Of a stretch of 53,248 bases of DNA, positions 1 to 8,697 are shown piece by piece. Positions within the stretch are counted from its first letter, which is position 1. The number at the start of each line of letters is the position of its first letter. The translations under genes were made by a program, and so were the position numbers. Origin of the DNA: Ancylobacter novellus (GTDB lineage: Bacteria > Pseudomonadota > Alphaproteobacteria > Rhizobiales > Xanthobacteraceae); the NCBI GenBank assembly GCA_003241485.1, contig QFQD01000066.1:1-53248 (forward strand), in the 5' to 3' direction. Below the pieces are notes generated by a model, which did no database searches, had not been told where the DNA came from, and saw only the letters and a list, made by a program, of their open reading frames with translations.

Positions 1-20
1 CGGCTTGACGCTGCGGCGAT

Positions 21-50
21 CTTATGTAAGTGATCGTTCACTAACATAAG
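21..50. promoter_or_regulatory. Operator-like 30-bp inverted repeat, probable TetR binding site
   Basis: The two 15-base halves match at 13 of 15 positions, with outer arms CTTATGT and ACATAAG and an inner AGTGA/TCACT pair. It lies 16 bases before the GTG start of the acyltransferase fusion, whose operon ends with a TetR-family regulator. A TTGACG hexamer at 5-10 could be the -35 element. Autoregulation by the TetR protein is inferred from position and symmetry. Confidence 0.75.
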
Positions 51-66
51 ATCGGGAGTCTGGACG

Positions 67-3000
67 GTGTTCACGCGGCTCATGTCCACACGGCGCTTCG
101 CGCCGCTGTTCTGGTGCCAGTTCTTCTCCGCCTTCAACGACAATTTCGTGAAGAACGCCATGGCGCTGCTGATCCTTTACGGGCTCGGCGAGACCCATGG
201 CGGCGCGCTGGTGACGCTGGCCGGCGGCGTGTTCATCCTTCCCTTCTTCCTGCTCTCCAGCTTCGGCGGGCAGATCGCCGACCGCTACGACAAGGCGCTG
301 ATCGCCCGGCGGGTGAAGTTCGCCGAGATCTGGGTGGTGCTGGTCGCCTCATCCGGCTTCGTGCTGGGCTCGCTGCCCATGCTGTTCCTCGGCCTGTTCC
401 TCATGGGCTGCGTCAGCGCCCTGTTCGGGCCGGTGAAATACGGCATCCTGCCCGACCATCTCGCCCGCGACGAACTGGTCTCCGGCAATGCGCTGGTGGA
501 GATGGCGACCTTCGCGGCCATCCTCGGCGGCACGGTGGCGGGCGGTCTCGCCATCACCCACACCGGCGACTGGGCGGTGGCCGGCGTCACCTTCGTGCTG
601 GCGGTCATCTCCTGGCTCAGCGCGCGCGCCATCCCCCACACGATCGAGGGCGCGCCGGAGCTGAAGATCGACGCCAATATCTGGCACAGCACCACGGAGC
701 TGCTGCGCGACCTGCACGCCCAGACCAATGTCTGGCGCGGCGCGCTCATCGTCTCCTGGTTCTGGCTGGTCGGCGCGGTGGTGCTGTCGCTGCTGCCGAC
801 GCTGGTGAAGGAGAATGTCGGCGGCGGGGAGAGCGTCGTCACGCTGTTCCTCGTGCTGTTCACCATCGGCGTCGCCATCGGCTCGACGCTGGCGGCAAAA
901 GCCTCGGAAGGGCGCATCCTGCTCGCGCTGGTGCCGTTTGCCGGTGTGTTGATGGGCGGTTTCGGGCTCTATCTCGGCCTGTACCTGGAATCGATGGCGC
1001 CGTCCGCCGTCGGCGTCGGCTGGCATGAATTCCTGTTCTCCGCCGCCGGCTTCCACACCGCGATGGGCCTGATGGGCATCGCCGCGGCGGGCGGCGCGTT
1101 CGTGGTGCCGACCTTCGCCTTCATCCAGGTGGAGGCGGGTGAGGAGCGCCGCGCCCGCGTCATCGCCGGCAACAACGTGCTCAACGCCGCCTTCATGGTG
1201 GTGGGCGCGGTGGTGGTGGCGGGGCTGCAGATGGCCGGCGTCGGGGCGCCGGCGCTGCTGATGCTGATGGGCGCCCTGAGCCTCGTCGTGGCGGTGCTGG
1301 TCGGGCGCGCCTTCCAGGGCCACGTGCTGCGCGACCTCATCCGCCTCGTCTTCCGCTTCCTGTTCCGCGTCGAGGTGAAGGGCGCCGAGCACCTGAAGGC
1401 CGCCGGCCCCGGCTCGGTGATCGCCATCAACCATGTGAGCTTCCTCGACGCGCCGCTCATCATGGCGCTGCTGGAGCACGATCCCGTCTTCGCGGTGGAT
1501 GCCGGCATCGCCGAGCGCTGGTGGATCAAGCCCTTCCTCAAGCTGGTGCGGGCCTTCCCGCTCGATCCCACCCGGCCGCTGGCGACGCGCGACCTGATAA
1601 AGCTGGTGCAGCAGGGCGAGCGGCTGGTGATCTTCCCCGAGGGGCGCATCACCGTCACCGGCTCGATCATGAAGATCTATGACGGCTCGGCGCTGGTGGC
1701 CGACAAGGCGGAAGCGCCGATCGTGCCGGTGCGCATCGAGGGGCTGGAGCGGACCTATTTCTCCCGCCTGACCCAGGACCAGACGCGCAAGCGGCTGTTT
1801 CCGAAGGTGCGTGTCACCATCCTGCCGCCGCGCCGCATCGAGGTCGATCCCGAGCTGTTCGGCCGCAAGCGGCGGCGCGCGGCGGGCGCAGCGCTCTACG
1901 ACATCATGTCCGACCTGATGTTCGAGACGGCGCATACCGACCTCACCGTCTATCAGGCGGTGGCGGAGGCGGCGGACCGCCTCGGCAAGGGGCGCATCGT
2001 GGTGGAGGACCCGCTCGGCACCTCGCTGAGCTACCGCAAGCTGCTGATGGGCGCGAAGATCCTCGGCGACAAGCTGGCGGCCGAGACGGAGCGCGGCGAG
2101 AAGGTCGGCGTGCTGCTGCCCAACGCCGCCGGCGTCGCGGTGGTGCTGATGGGCCTCGCCCGCCACGGCCGCGTGCCGGTAATGCTCAACTACACCGCCG
2201 GCGCGTTGAACCTCGTGGCCGCCTGCAAGGCTGCCGAGGTGAAGACCATCATCTGCTCGCGTGCCTTCGTCGAAAAGGCCAAGCTGGAGCCGGAGGTTGT
2301 CGAGCTCTCCAAACATGTGCGCGTGTGGATGAGCGAGGATATCCGCGCCAGCGTCACCACGCCGGACAAGCTGCGCGCCCTGCTGCCGGGCCGCACGCCG
2401 AAGCCGGCGGACCCGGACGAGCCGGCCTTCATCCTGTTCACCTCGGGGTCCGAGGGCTCGCCCAAGGGGGTCGTGCTCTCCCACCGCAACGTGCTGACCA
2501 ATGTGGCGCAGGTGGCGGCGCGGATCGACTTCTCGCCCGCCGACATCATGTTCAACGTGCTGCCGGTGTTCCATTCCTTCGGGCTGACCGGCGGGCTGAT
2601 GCTGCCGCTGGTCTCCGGCCTGAAGTGCTTCCTCTACCCCTCGCCGCTGCACTACCGCATCATTCCCGAGCTGGTCTATGCCACCAACGCCACGGCGATC
2701 GTGGGCACCGACACCTTCCTGATGGGCTATGCCCGTACCGCCAACCCCTATGACTTCCGCTCGCTGCGCTTCGTGGTGGCGGGAGCCGAGCCGGTGAAGG
2801 CGGAGACGCGGCGGGTGTGGATGGAGAAGTTCGGCCATCGCATTCTGGAGGGCTACGGCGTCACCGAATGCTCGCCGGTGCTGGCGGTGAACACGCCGAT
2901 GTTCAACCGCGCCGGCACGGTCGGCCGGCTGCTGCCGGGCATCCGCCACGAGCTGGAGCCGGTGCCGGGCATCACCGAGGGGGGGCGGCTCAACGTGAAG

Positions 3001-3477
3001 GGGCCGAACGTCATGCTCGGCTATCTGCGCGCCGAGGCGCCCGGCGTGCTGGAGCCGCCGGAGAATGGCTGGTACGACACGGGCGACATCGTCGCGATCG
3101 ACGAGGAGGGCTTCGTCGCCATTCGTGGCCGCGCCAAGCGCTTTGCCAAGATCGCCGGCGAGATGATCTCGCTTGCCGCCATCGACGCCATGGTCTCCGC
3201 GCTGCGGCCGGATGCCGAGCATGTCGCCGTCACCGTGCCGGACGCCAAGCGCGGCGAGCGCATCCTGCTGCTCACCACCGCCGCCGACCTCACCCGCGCC
3301 GCGCTGCAGGCGCATGGGCGCGAGCTGGGCGTGACCGAGCTGATGATCCCGGCGGAGATCGTGCCCATGGAAGCGCTGCCGCTGCTCGGTTCGGGCAAGG
3401 TGGACTTCACCCGTGCGCGGGTGATGGCGCTGGAATCCATTGCCGCGCGTGGGCAGGCGGCGGGGAGCGGGGCGTGA
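67..3477 (+). CDS. aas: Fused lysophospholipid transporter / PlsC acyltransferase / acyl-ACP synthetase (LplT-Aas type)
   Basis: A 1136-aa protein with three modules. An N-terminal MFS half (about residues 1-420) resembles the LplT lysophospholipid flippase. A PlsC acyltransferase follows (about 430-630), with the HX4D motif NHVSFLD and the substrate motif FPEGR. The C-terminus is an AMP-forming ligase (about 650-1130), with phosphate-binding loop FTSGSEGSPKG and a YGVTE motif. The family re-imports lysophosphatidylethanolamine and reacylates it at the inner membrane using fatty acid activated onto ACP. The start is GTG at 67; ATG at 82 is an alternative. The TetR gene overlaps its stop by 4 bp, so the two are probably cotranscribed under the palindrome at 21-50. 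Such fusions are common in Rhizobiales. Substrate preference cannot be read from sequence. Confidence 0.9.
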   Translation: MFTRLMSTRRFAPLFWCQFFSAFNDNFVKNAMALLILYGLGETHGGALVTLAGGVFILPFFLLSSFGGQIADRYDKALIARRVKFAEIWVVLVASSGFVLGSLPMLFLGLFLMGCVSALFGPVKYGILPDHLARDELVSGNALVEMATFAAILGGTVAGGLAITHTGDWAVAGVTFVLAVISWLSARAIPHTIEGAPELKIDANIWHSTTELLRDLHAQTNVWRGALIVSWFWLVGAVVLSLLPTLVKENVGGGESVVTLFLVLFTIGVAIGSTLAAKASEGRILLALVPFAGVLMGGFGLYLGLYLESMAPSAVGVGWHEFLFSAAGFHTAMGLMGIAAAGGAFVVPTFAFIQVEAGEERRARVIAGNNVLNAAFMVVGAVVVAGLQMAGVGAPALLMLMGALSLVVAVLVGRAFQGHVLRDLIRLVFRFLFRVEVKGAEHLKAAGPGSVIAINHVSFLDAPLIMALLEHDPVFAVDAGIAERWWIKPFLKLVRAFPLDPTRPLATRDLIKLVQQGERLVIFPEGRITVTGSIMKIYDGSALVADKAEAPIVPVRIEGLERTYFSRLTQDQTRKRLFPKVRVTILPPRRIEVDPELFGRKRRRAAGAALYDIMSDLMFETAHTDLTVYQAVAEAADRLGKGRIVVEDPLGTSLSYRKLLMGAKILGDKLAAETERGEKVGVLLPNAAGVAVVLMGLARHGRVPVMLNYTAGALNLVAACKAAEVKTIICSRAFVEKAKLEPEVVELSKHVRVWMSEDIRASVTTPDKLRALLPGRTPKPADPDEPAFILFTSGSEGSPKGVVLSHRNVLTNVAQVAARIDFSPADIMFNVLPVFHSFGLTGGLMLPLVSGLKCFLYPSPLHYRIIPELVYATNATAIVGTDTFLMGYARTANPYDFRSLRFVVAGAEPVKAETRRVWMEKFGHRILEGYGVTECSPVLAVNTPMFNRAGTVGRLLPGIRHELEPVPGITEGGRLNVKGPNVMLGYLRAEAPGVLEPPENGWYDTGDIVAIDEEGFVAIRGRAKRFAKIAGEMISLAAIDAMVSALRPDAEHVAVTVPDAKRGERILLLTTAADLTRAALQAHGRELGVTELMIPAEIVPMEALPLLGSGKVDFTRARVMALESIAARGQAAGSGA

Positions 3478-4106
3478 GCGAGCGCGGCCAGCCGGCTGTG
3501 GTGCGCCGCGCGCCCCGCGCGGATCCCGCGCGGCGCGGGCGCGACGGCACCGCGACGCGGGCGCGCATCGAGCAGGAAGCGCTGGCGCTGTTCGCGCAGA
3601 AGGGCATCGACGGCACCTCGGTGCGCGACATCGCGCTGCGCGCGGGGCTGAGCGAGGGCGCGCTCTACCGGCACTTTCCTTCCAAGGAGGAACTGGCGCG
3701 CGCGCTTTTCCTCTCGCACTACGCCGCGCTCGCCGGGGCGATCTGCGCCATCGCGGCGCGGGCCGTGCCGCTGGACGAAAAGCTGAAGGACGTGGTCGCC
3801 CTGGCCTGCCGGCTGTTCGACGAGGAGCCGGCGCTGTTCGCCTATCTGCTCATCCACCAGCACGACCATCTGCGCCATGTGCCGGAGGCGCCGGAGGCCA
3901 ACGTGGTGGAAGCGGTGGCGCTGCTGCTGCGCGGCGCGGGGCTCACCCCCGAATCCGCCAGCCTTGCCGGCGCGATGGCGCTCGGCTGCGTGGTGCAGCC
4001 GGCGGTGTTCGCGCTCTATGGCCGGCTCGACGGGCCGCTGTCCGCCCATGTCGAGCCCATTGCCCGCGCGGTGACGGCGATCATCGAGGGCGCGCGGAAC
4101 GCCTGA
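3474..4106 (+). CDS. TetR/AcrR-family transcriptional regulator
   Basis: A 210-aa regulator. The N-terminal helix-turn-helix spans about residues 22-70 (TRARIEQEALALFAQKGIDG, then a GLSEGALYRHFPSKEEL recognition region typical of TetR). The C-terminal half is an all-helical ligand and dimer domain. The start is GTG, overlapping the TGA of the acyltransferase in a GTGA junction, which fixes the start and indicates translational coupling. It probably represses its own operon through the palindrome at 21-50. The ligand could be a fatty acid or lysophospholipid given the partner, but that is a guess. Confidence 0.88.
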   Translation: MSERGQPAVVRRAPRADPARRGRDGTATRARIEQEALALFAQKGIDGTSVRDIALRAGLSEGALYRHFPSKEELARALFLSHYAALAGAICAIAARAVPLDEKLKDVVALACRLFDEEPALFAYLLIHQHDHLRHVPEAPEANVVEAVALLLRGAGLTPESASLAGAMALGCVVQPAVFALYGRLDGPLSAHVEPIARAVTAIIEGARNA

Positions 4107-4133
4107 GCGCTGCGATGCCCGTCGAAGCGGGTC

Positions 4134-4895
4134 TTACAGAGCCGTCCAGCCGCCATCCAGCATCAGCGCGCTGCCGGTCATCAGCGAGGCGCTTTCGGAG
4201 GCGAGGAACACCGCCGCCGCCGCCACCTCGTCCGTCTGCCCGAGGCGGCCGAGCGGGATCTTTCCCAGCACTTCCGCGCGGAAGGCCGGGTCGCGGAAAT
4301 AGGGCACGGTCATCGGCGAGTCGATGAAGGTGGGGCAGATCGTGTTGACGCGGATGCGATGGGGCGCCAGCTCCACCGCGAGCGCCTTGGTGAAACCCTC
4401 CAGCCCCCATTTGGACGCGCAGTAGAGCGTGCGGTTGGCCGCGCCGACATGGCCCATCTGCGAGGACATGTTAATGACCGACCCGCCGCGCCCTTCCTCG
4501 ATCATCCGCGCGGTGACGGCCTTGGCGGCGAACACGGCGCTGCGCAGGTTCAGCCCCAGCACGGCGTCGTAATCCTCGATCGTCACCTGGGTGAGCGGCT
4601 TGGGCCGGTTCATGCCGGCATTGTTGACGAACACGTCGAAGGCGGGGCGCACCGCGATGAGGGTGGCGAACCCCTCCACATCGGTGACGTCCGCCGGCAG
4701 GGCCTCGGCCTTGAGACCTTGCGCGCGCAACGCGGCCGCCGCCGCGCCGATCTCATCCGTCGAGCGGGCGCAGAGGGTCACCTCCGCGCCCGAGGCGGCG
4801 CAGGCCCCGGCGATGGCGAGGCCGATGCCCCGCCCCGCGCCCGTGACCAGCACTCGTTTTCCGTCAAGCCGGAAGGAGGGCGCCGCGGCGCTCAT
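4134..4895 (-). CDS. SDR-family NAD(P)-dependent oxidoreductase
   Basis: A 253-aa classical short-chain dehydrogenase. It has the TGAGRGIG cofactor loop near residue 17, NNAG near 91, and the catalytic Ser plus YCASK (Tyr and Lys) near 155. The C-terminus ends in the usual GSALMLDGGW. The start ATG at 4895 overlaps the stop of the HisD-like gene by 4 bp (ATGA), so it is the last gene of the leftward catabolic operon. Context suggests it oxidises a secondary hydroxyl of the imported polyol or acid, or reduces a keto intermediate. The substrate is unknown. In-frame sequence upstream of the chosen start is out-of-frame reading of hisD-like coding DNA and was discarded. Confidence 0.9.
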   Translation of the reverse strand: MSAAAPSFRLDGKRVLVTGAGRGIGLAIAGACAASGAEVTLCARSTDEIGAAAAALRAQGLKAEALPADVTDVEGFATLIAVRPAFDVFVNNAGMNRPKPLTQVTIEDYDAVLGLNLRSAVFAAKAVTARMIEEGRGGSVINMSSQMGHVGAANRTLYCASKWGLEGFTKALAVELAPHRIRVNTICPTFIDSPMTVPYFRDPAFRAEVLGKIPLGRLGQTDEVAAAAVFLASESASLMTGSALMLDGGWTAL

Positions 4896-6202
4896 TCCGC
4901 CGCCTCGCCATAGGGCACGTTCTTGTGGCCATAGCGGCGCACGCGCACATTGCACTGCTCGGCATGGCCGACGAAGCCTTCCAGCAGGCACAGCCGCGAG
5001 CCATAGGCGCCGATCATCGCCGCCGCCTCGTCGGTGGTGATCTTCTGGTAGCTGTGCGTCTTGAGGAACTTGCCGACCCACAGGCCGCCCGTGTAGCGCC
5101 CGGCCTTGTGCGTGGGCAGCGTGTGGTTGGTGCCGATCACCTTGTCGCCATTGGCGACATTGGTGCGCGGGCCGAGGAACAGCGCGCCGTAGGAATGCAT
5201 GTTGGCGAGATACCAGTCGTCGCGGTCGGTCATCACCTGCACATGCTCGGAGGCGATGTCGTTGGCGACCTCCAGCATCTCCTCATGGGTGTCGCACAGG
5301 ATCACCTCGCCATAGTCGGCCCACGACTTGGTCGCGGTGTCGGCCGTCGGCAGGAGCCCCAGCAGGCGGTCGATCTCGGCCAGCGTGTCCTCGGCGAGGC
5401 GGCGGCTGTTGGTGACCAGAACGGCCGGCGAGTTGTAGCCATGCTCGGCCTGCCCGAGCAGGTCGGTCGCGCAAATCTCGCCATCCACCGTGTTGTCGGC
5501 GATGACCATGGTCTCGGTGGGACCGGCGAACAGGTCGATGCCGACGCGGCCATAGAGCTGGCGCTTGGCTTCGGCGACATAGGCATTGCCGGGCCCGACC
5601 AGCATGTCGACCGGCGCGATGGTCTCGGTCCCGATCGCCATGGCGCCGATGGCCTGGATGCCGCCCATCACATAGATCTCATGCGCGCCGCCCAGATGCA
5701 TGGCGGCGATCACCGCCGGGTTCGGCTCGCCCTTGAACGGCGGGGTGGCGGCGGCGATGCGGGGCACGCCGGCCACTGCGGCGGTCAGCACCGACATATG
5801 GGCGGAGGCGACCATCGGGAACTTGCCGCCCGGCACATAGCAGCCGACCGACTGCACCGGGATGTTCTTGTGGCCGAGAATGACGCCGGGCAGCGTCTCG
5901 ATCTCGATGTCGGTCATCGAGTTGCGCTGGGCCTGGGCGAAATTGCGCACCTGCGTCTGCGCGAAGCGGATGTCCTCCATGTCGCGCGCCGAGACCCGCG
6001 CCATCAGCGCTTCGATCTCGCCCGGGCTCAGGCGGAAGGCCGGCGGCGCATAGCGATCGAACTTCTCGGACAGTTCGCGCACCGCCGCGTCGCCGCGCGT
6101 CTCGATGTCGGCGAGGATGGTCTCGACCGTCTCACGAACCTTGCGGTCGTCCTGCGAGCGCTCCTCGGAGGGCTTGCCGCGCTTTAAATGCGTTACGGCC
6201 AT
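4892..6202 (-). CDS. HisD-like dehydrogenase (histidinol/sulfopropanediol dehydrogenase family)
   Basis: A 436-aa protein of the histidinol dehydrogenase superfamily. Landmarks are GCYVPGGKFPM (about 118-128), VGPGNAYVAEAKRQLYG (about 200-216), DLFAGPTE, and the metal-site region DLLGQAEHG with the later EH and TLPTHK motifs. HisD-type enzymes carry out a two-step NAD-dependent oxidation of a primary alcohol to a carboxylate. The sequence looks closer to the catabolic HpsN branch (2,3-dihydroxypropane-1-sulfonate to sulfolactate) than to biosynthetic HisD, and no other his gene is nearby. It sits between an SDR and a hydroxyacyl-CoA-dehydrogenase-like gene in a sugar-importer operon. A C4 polyol or hydroxy-aldehyde oxidation feeding the kinase/PdxA2 pair is a reasonable inference. 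Its true substrate is not evident. Confidence 0.88.
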   Translation of the reverse strand: MAVTHLKRGKPSEERSQDDRKVRETVETILADIETRGDAAVRELSEKFDRYAPPAFRLSPGEIEALMARVSARDMEDIRFAQTQVRNFAQAQRNSMTDIEIETLPGVILGHKNIPVQSVGCYVPGGKFPMVASAHMSVLTAAVAGVPRIAAATPPFKGEPNPAVIAAMHLGGAHEIYVMGGIQAIGAMAIGTETIAPVDMLVGPGNAYVAEAKRQLYGRVGIDLFAGPTETMVIADNTVDGEICATDLLGQAEHGYNSPAVLVTNSRRLAEDTLAEIDRLLGLLPTADTATKSWADYGEVILCDTHEEMLEVANDIASEHVQVMTDRDDWYLANMHSYGALFLGPRTNVANGDKVIGTNHTLPTHKAGRYTGGLWVGKFLKTHSYQKITTDEAAAMIGAYGSRLCLLEGFVGHAEQCNVRVRRYGHKNVPYGEAAE

Positions 6203-6254
6203 GGTACTGGTCCTTGCGTTTACGTGTGTCTCGAATGCGAAAGCGAAGCCGGGG

Positions 6255-7211
6255 CTAGGGCGCGAGCCCGCTGGCCTTCTTGAAGGCGGCGAGGCCGGTG
6301 AGGGCCTGGTCGCGCCAGGCGCGGCGGGCGGTAAGCCCGGCTTCGGGAAGCGCGCTGCGGCGCTCCTCGCCGGCGCGGCGTATGGTCTCTTCCGGCCAGG
6401 CGCGCGGCGTGCGGCTCTGCGCCATGGCGTGGTACATGCCCCCGAGCCGGGCGGCGTAGTCCACGATGCCGCCGGGCGCGTTCAGGTCGATGGTCTCGAA
6501 CGGCCCCATGAAGGCCCAGCGCAGGCCGAGCCCGTGCGCGATGGTGGCGTCGATATCGGCGAGGCTGGCATAGCCCTCGTCATAGAGCGCCCAGGCCTCG
6601 TTGAGCAGCGCGCCCTGCAGCCGGTTGAGGATGAAGCCGTCGATCTCGCGGGTGAGCATCACCGGCACCTGCCCGACCGCGTGCATCAGCGCGCGCGCGC
6701 CTTCCAGCGCCTCGGCATCGGTCCACGGCGCGGGCACCAGCTCGACCACCGGGGCGAGGTGCGGCGGGTTGACGGGATGGGCGATGAGGAAACGCCCGCG
6801 ATGGGTGCAGCCCTCGGTGAAGCGCGAGGCGGGGATGCCGGAGGAGGACGAGCCGACGATGGCATGCGGCGCCATGAGGGCGTCGATCGCGCGGCAGATG
6901 TCGGTCTTCACCTCCACCCGCTCGAACACCGATTCCTGGACATAGGTGGCACCGTCGAGCGCGGCTTCCAGCGTGTCGACCACATGCAGCCGGGCGAGGA
7001 CCGCCTTGACGTCGTCGATCAGGCCGACCGCGGCCATCGCGCCGGCGCTCTCGCGTGCCCAGGGCAGGATGCGGGCGCGGACCTCGGCGACGGGATCGTA
7101 GACCTGCACCCGCAGGCCGGCGCGGGCGAATACCAGCGCCCAGCCCGAGCCGACGAGGCCCGCGCCGACGATCGCGATCACATGCGGGGCGGAAGCTGCG
7201 GGGCCGGTCAT
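6255..7211 (-). CDS. 3-hydroxyacyl-CoA dehydrogenase-family oxidoreductase (gulonate/carnitine 3-dehydrogenase-like)
   Basis: A 318-aa protein. An N-terminal Rossmann fold (IVGAGLVGSGWALVFARAG, about 13-31) is followed by the family's SSSSGIPAS and HPVNPPH motifs, the catalytic region with His about 145, and a C-terminal helical domain with DGFILNRLQGALLNEA. The short single-domain form and the HPVNPPH signature resemble L-gulonate 3-dehydrogenase/lambda-crystallin and carnitine 3-dehydrogenase more than fatty-acid FadB. It would oxidise a beta-hydroxy acid. The start ATG overlaps the stop of the MBL-fold gene by 4 bp. A 52-bp gap separates it from the downstream HisD-like gene. The substrate is unknown; a beta-hydroxylated sugar acid fits the context. 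Confidence 0.85.
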   Translation of the reverse strand: MTGPAASAPHVIAIVGAGLVGSGWALVFARAGLRVQVYDPVAEVRARILPWARESAGAMAAVGLIDDVKAVLARLHVVDTLEAALDGATYVQESVFERVEVKTDICRAIDALMAPHAIVGSSSSGIPASRFTEGCTHRGRFLIAHPVNPPHLAPVVELVPAPWTDAEALEGARALMHAVGQVPVMLTREIDGFILNRLQGALLNEAWALYDEGYASLADIDATIAHGLGLRWAFMGPFETIDLNAPGGIVDYAARLGGMYHAMAQSRTPRAWPEETIRRAGEERRSALPEAGLTARRAWRDQALTGLAAFKKASGLAP

Positions 7212-8098
7212 GCCGACACCTTCGAGGTCTCGCCGTCGGCGAGGCAGATCTCGGTGATCCGCAGGCCCTCCCTGGTGATGCGGGAGGGGAAGGTGTCGCG
7301 CAGCCGCTCCTCATGCACGGGAATGACGCGGTGGGAATCGTAGCCCACCTGCTTCATCATCGCCTCGGTGGCGAGCACCAGATTGGTCTGGCTGCCGACC
7401 GCGAGGCCGACTGGCGTGTAGACCTCCTTCTCGTCCACCGCCGCGCCGGGGCCGTGAATATTGTCGAAGACATAGACGAGGTCGCCCGCCAGAACCCACA
7501 CATCCTGCGACTGCGCCTGCCCGTCATTGCGCACCGTGACCCACATCGAGCCCCAGGTGTGGCTGTCGTCGGCGGCGTGCAGATCAATGCCCGGCAGCAC
7601 GTCGGCCAGCGGGCCGTTAACGGTGACGAGGCGCTTCTGGCGGGCGAGATCGGCGCCGCGCACGATGTCGCCGGGATCGACCGCCACCATCATCCAGCGC
7701 ATGCGGTCGGGCAGCGACATCGCCCACACCCATTTCGCGATCTCGCGCTCCTGGATGTAGAACTTGGCGTTCGGGAAGTCCTCGACATTGCCGAAATGGT
7801 CGAAATGGGCGTGGGTGATGAAGCAGGTGTCGACGTCCTCCGGCTTCACCCCGATCTCGGCGAGAACCGTCGTCGGGTTGCGCCAGTTTTCCACGCCGAA
7901 GCGATCGCCCAGAACCTTGCCGTATTCCTTGTCGTTATAGCCGACATCGACCATGGCGATGTGGTCGCGGCCCTTGATGACGACATAGCAGTAGGGAAGT
8001 TTCACATAGCCCTGATTATGGGCGCCGTAGAGCACGCCGCTCTTGTGATAGTTTTTCACATAAGAGTATTCGCACACCCAGATCGAATAGTCGGACAT
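7208..8098 (-). CDS. MBL-fold hydrolase, N-acyl-homoserine-lactonase-like family
   Basis: A 296-aa metallo-beta-lactamase-fold protein. The metal motif THAHFDHFGN (HxHxDH) lies at about 114-123, with a further His in DSHTWGSM, an Asp in VLAGDLVY, and a C-terminal VIPVHE His. The family includes AHL lactonases and other lactone hydrolases. Position inside a sugar-acid operon makes a sugar lactone or ester more likely than a quorum signal, but this is inference. A strong AAGGAAGG Shine-Dalgarno precedes the ATG. A 44-bp gap separates it from the upstream unknown gene, and it overlaps the downstream dehydrogenase by 4 bp. Confidence 0.85.
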   Translation of the reverse strand: MSDYSIWVCEYSYVKNYHKSGVLYGAHNQGYVKLPYCYVVIKGRDHIAMVDVGYNDKEYGKVLGDRFGVENWRNPTTVLAEIGVKPEDVDTCFITHAHFDHFGNVEDFPNAKFYIQEREIAKWVWAMSLPDRMRWMMVAVDPGDIVRGADLARQKRLVTVNGPLADVLPGIDLHAADDSHTWGSMWVTVRNDGQAQSQDVWVLAGDLVYVFDNIHGPGAAVDEKEVYTPVGLAVGSQTNLVLATEAMMKQVGYDSHRVIPVHEERLRDTFPSRITREGLRITEICLADGETSKVSA

Positions 8099-8142
8099 GG
8101 CTCGTTTCCTTCCTTTTCTGCTTTGTTCTTAGATCCGGCGGC

Positions 8143-8697
8143 TCAGCGCCCGCAGGAACAACAGGCTTGGGAGAGATCCACCATGACGAGGCCCGCCTTC
8201 TCGGCAGTGGCCGCGCTCAGATGGGCGTAGGCGCGCCGCACATGGCGGGAGATGGCGTCGAAGGCGGCCTCGTTGTCGCCGCGCGGGCGAAGCTCGGAGA
8301 ACGTTCCCAGCGCGAGGCCGCAAAAAGCGTGCGCGGCGACAATCTGCTCGCGGTGCGGGGTGAGGGCGTCGGGGGCGGCGAGCGCGGCGATCCGCTCGCC
8401 CGCCGCATGCCAGCGCTGCCGGCAGCTCTCCAGTTCGGCGAGGCTGGCCACGTCCGAAGACGACGTGAGCTGCGCCAGGATCATCAGCCCGGCCAGCTGG
8501 CCGACGACGCGGCGCAGATCCTCGAACACCGGCCGGCAGGCGGCGGCATAGCGCCCGGTCGTCTCCGAGCCGAGCAGCGCGGCCAGATCCTCCGGCCCGA
8601 CGACCGGCGCGGGGAGCGGCCCGTCGGCGAACAGCGCGCAGTCCGGGCGATGGATGCTGGTCAGCCGGTCGAAAAGCGTGTGATGCGCCAGCGTCAT
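8143..8697 (-). CDS. Hypothetical 184-aa protein of the catabolic operon
   Basis: I do not recognise a family. The protein is mostly helical in appearance, Ala/Arg-rich, without signal peptide or membrane segment, and ends in an unusual Cys cluster (CCSCGR at the extreme C-terminus). Its ATG overlaps the stop of the LacI regulator by 4 bp, so the two are translationally coupled, and the MBL-fold gene follows after 44 bp. The distribution of helices is reminiscent of the ligand-binding (FCD-like) half of a GntR regulator without its HTH, but this is weak. A small-molecule sensor or accessory role is possible. Confidence 0.7.
   Translation of the reverse strand: MTLAHHTLFDRLTSIHRPDCALFADGPLPAPVVGPEDLAALLGSETTGRYAAACRPVFEDLRRVVGQLAGLMILAQLTSSSDVASLAELESCRQRWHAAGERIAALAAPDALTPHREQIVAAHAFCGLALGTFSELRPRGDNEAAFDAISRHVRRAYAHLSAATAEKAGLVMVDLSQACCSCGR

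Noticed and set aside
349..3315. Very long minus-strand open frame opposite the acyltransferase fusion (988 codons)
   Set aside because: It is an antisense shadow in high-GC DNA: His/Gly/Arg-rich, no domain, and the plus-strand protein has three well-conserved modules.
7208..8098. Quorum-quenching AHL lactonase
   Set aside because: The fold family fits, but the gene sits inside a sugar-catabolic operon with no quorum-sensing genes. A lactone or ester intermediate is more likely, so the name is not used.
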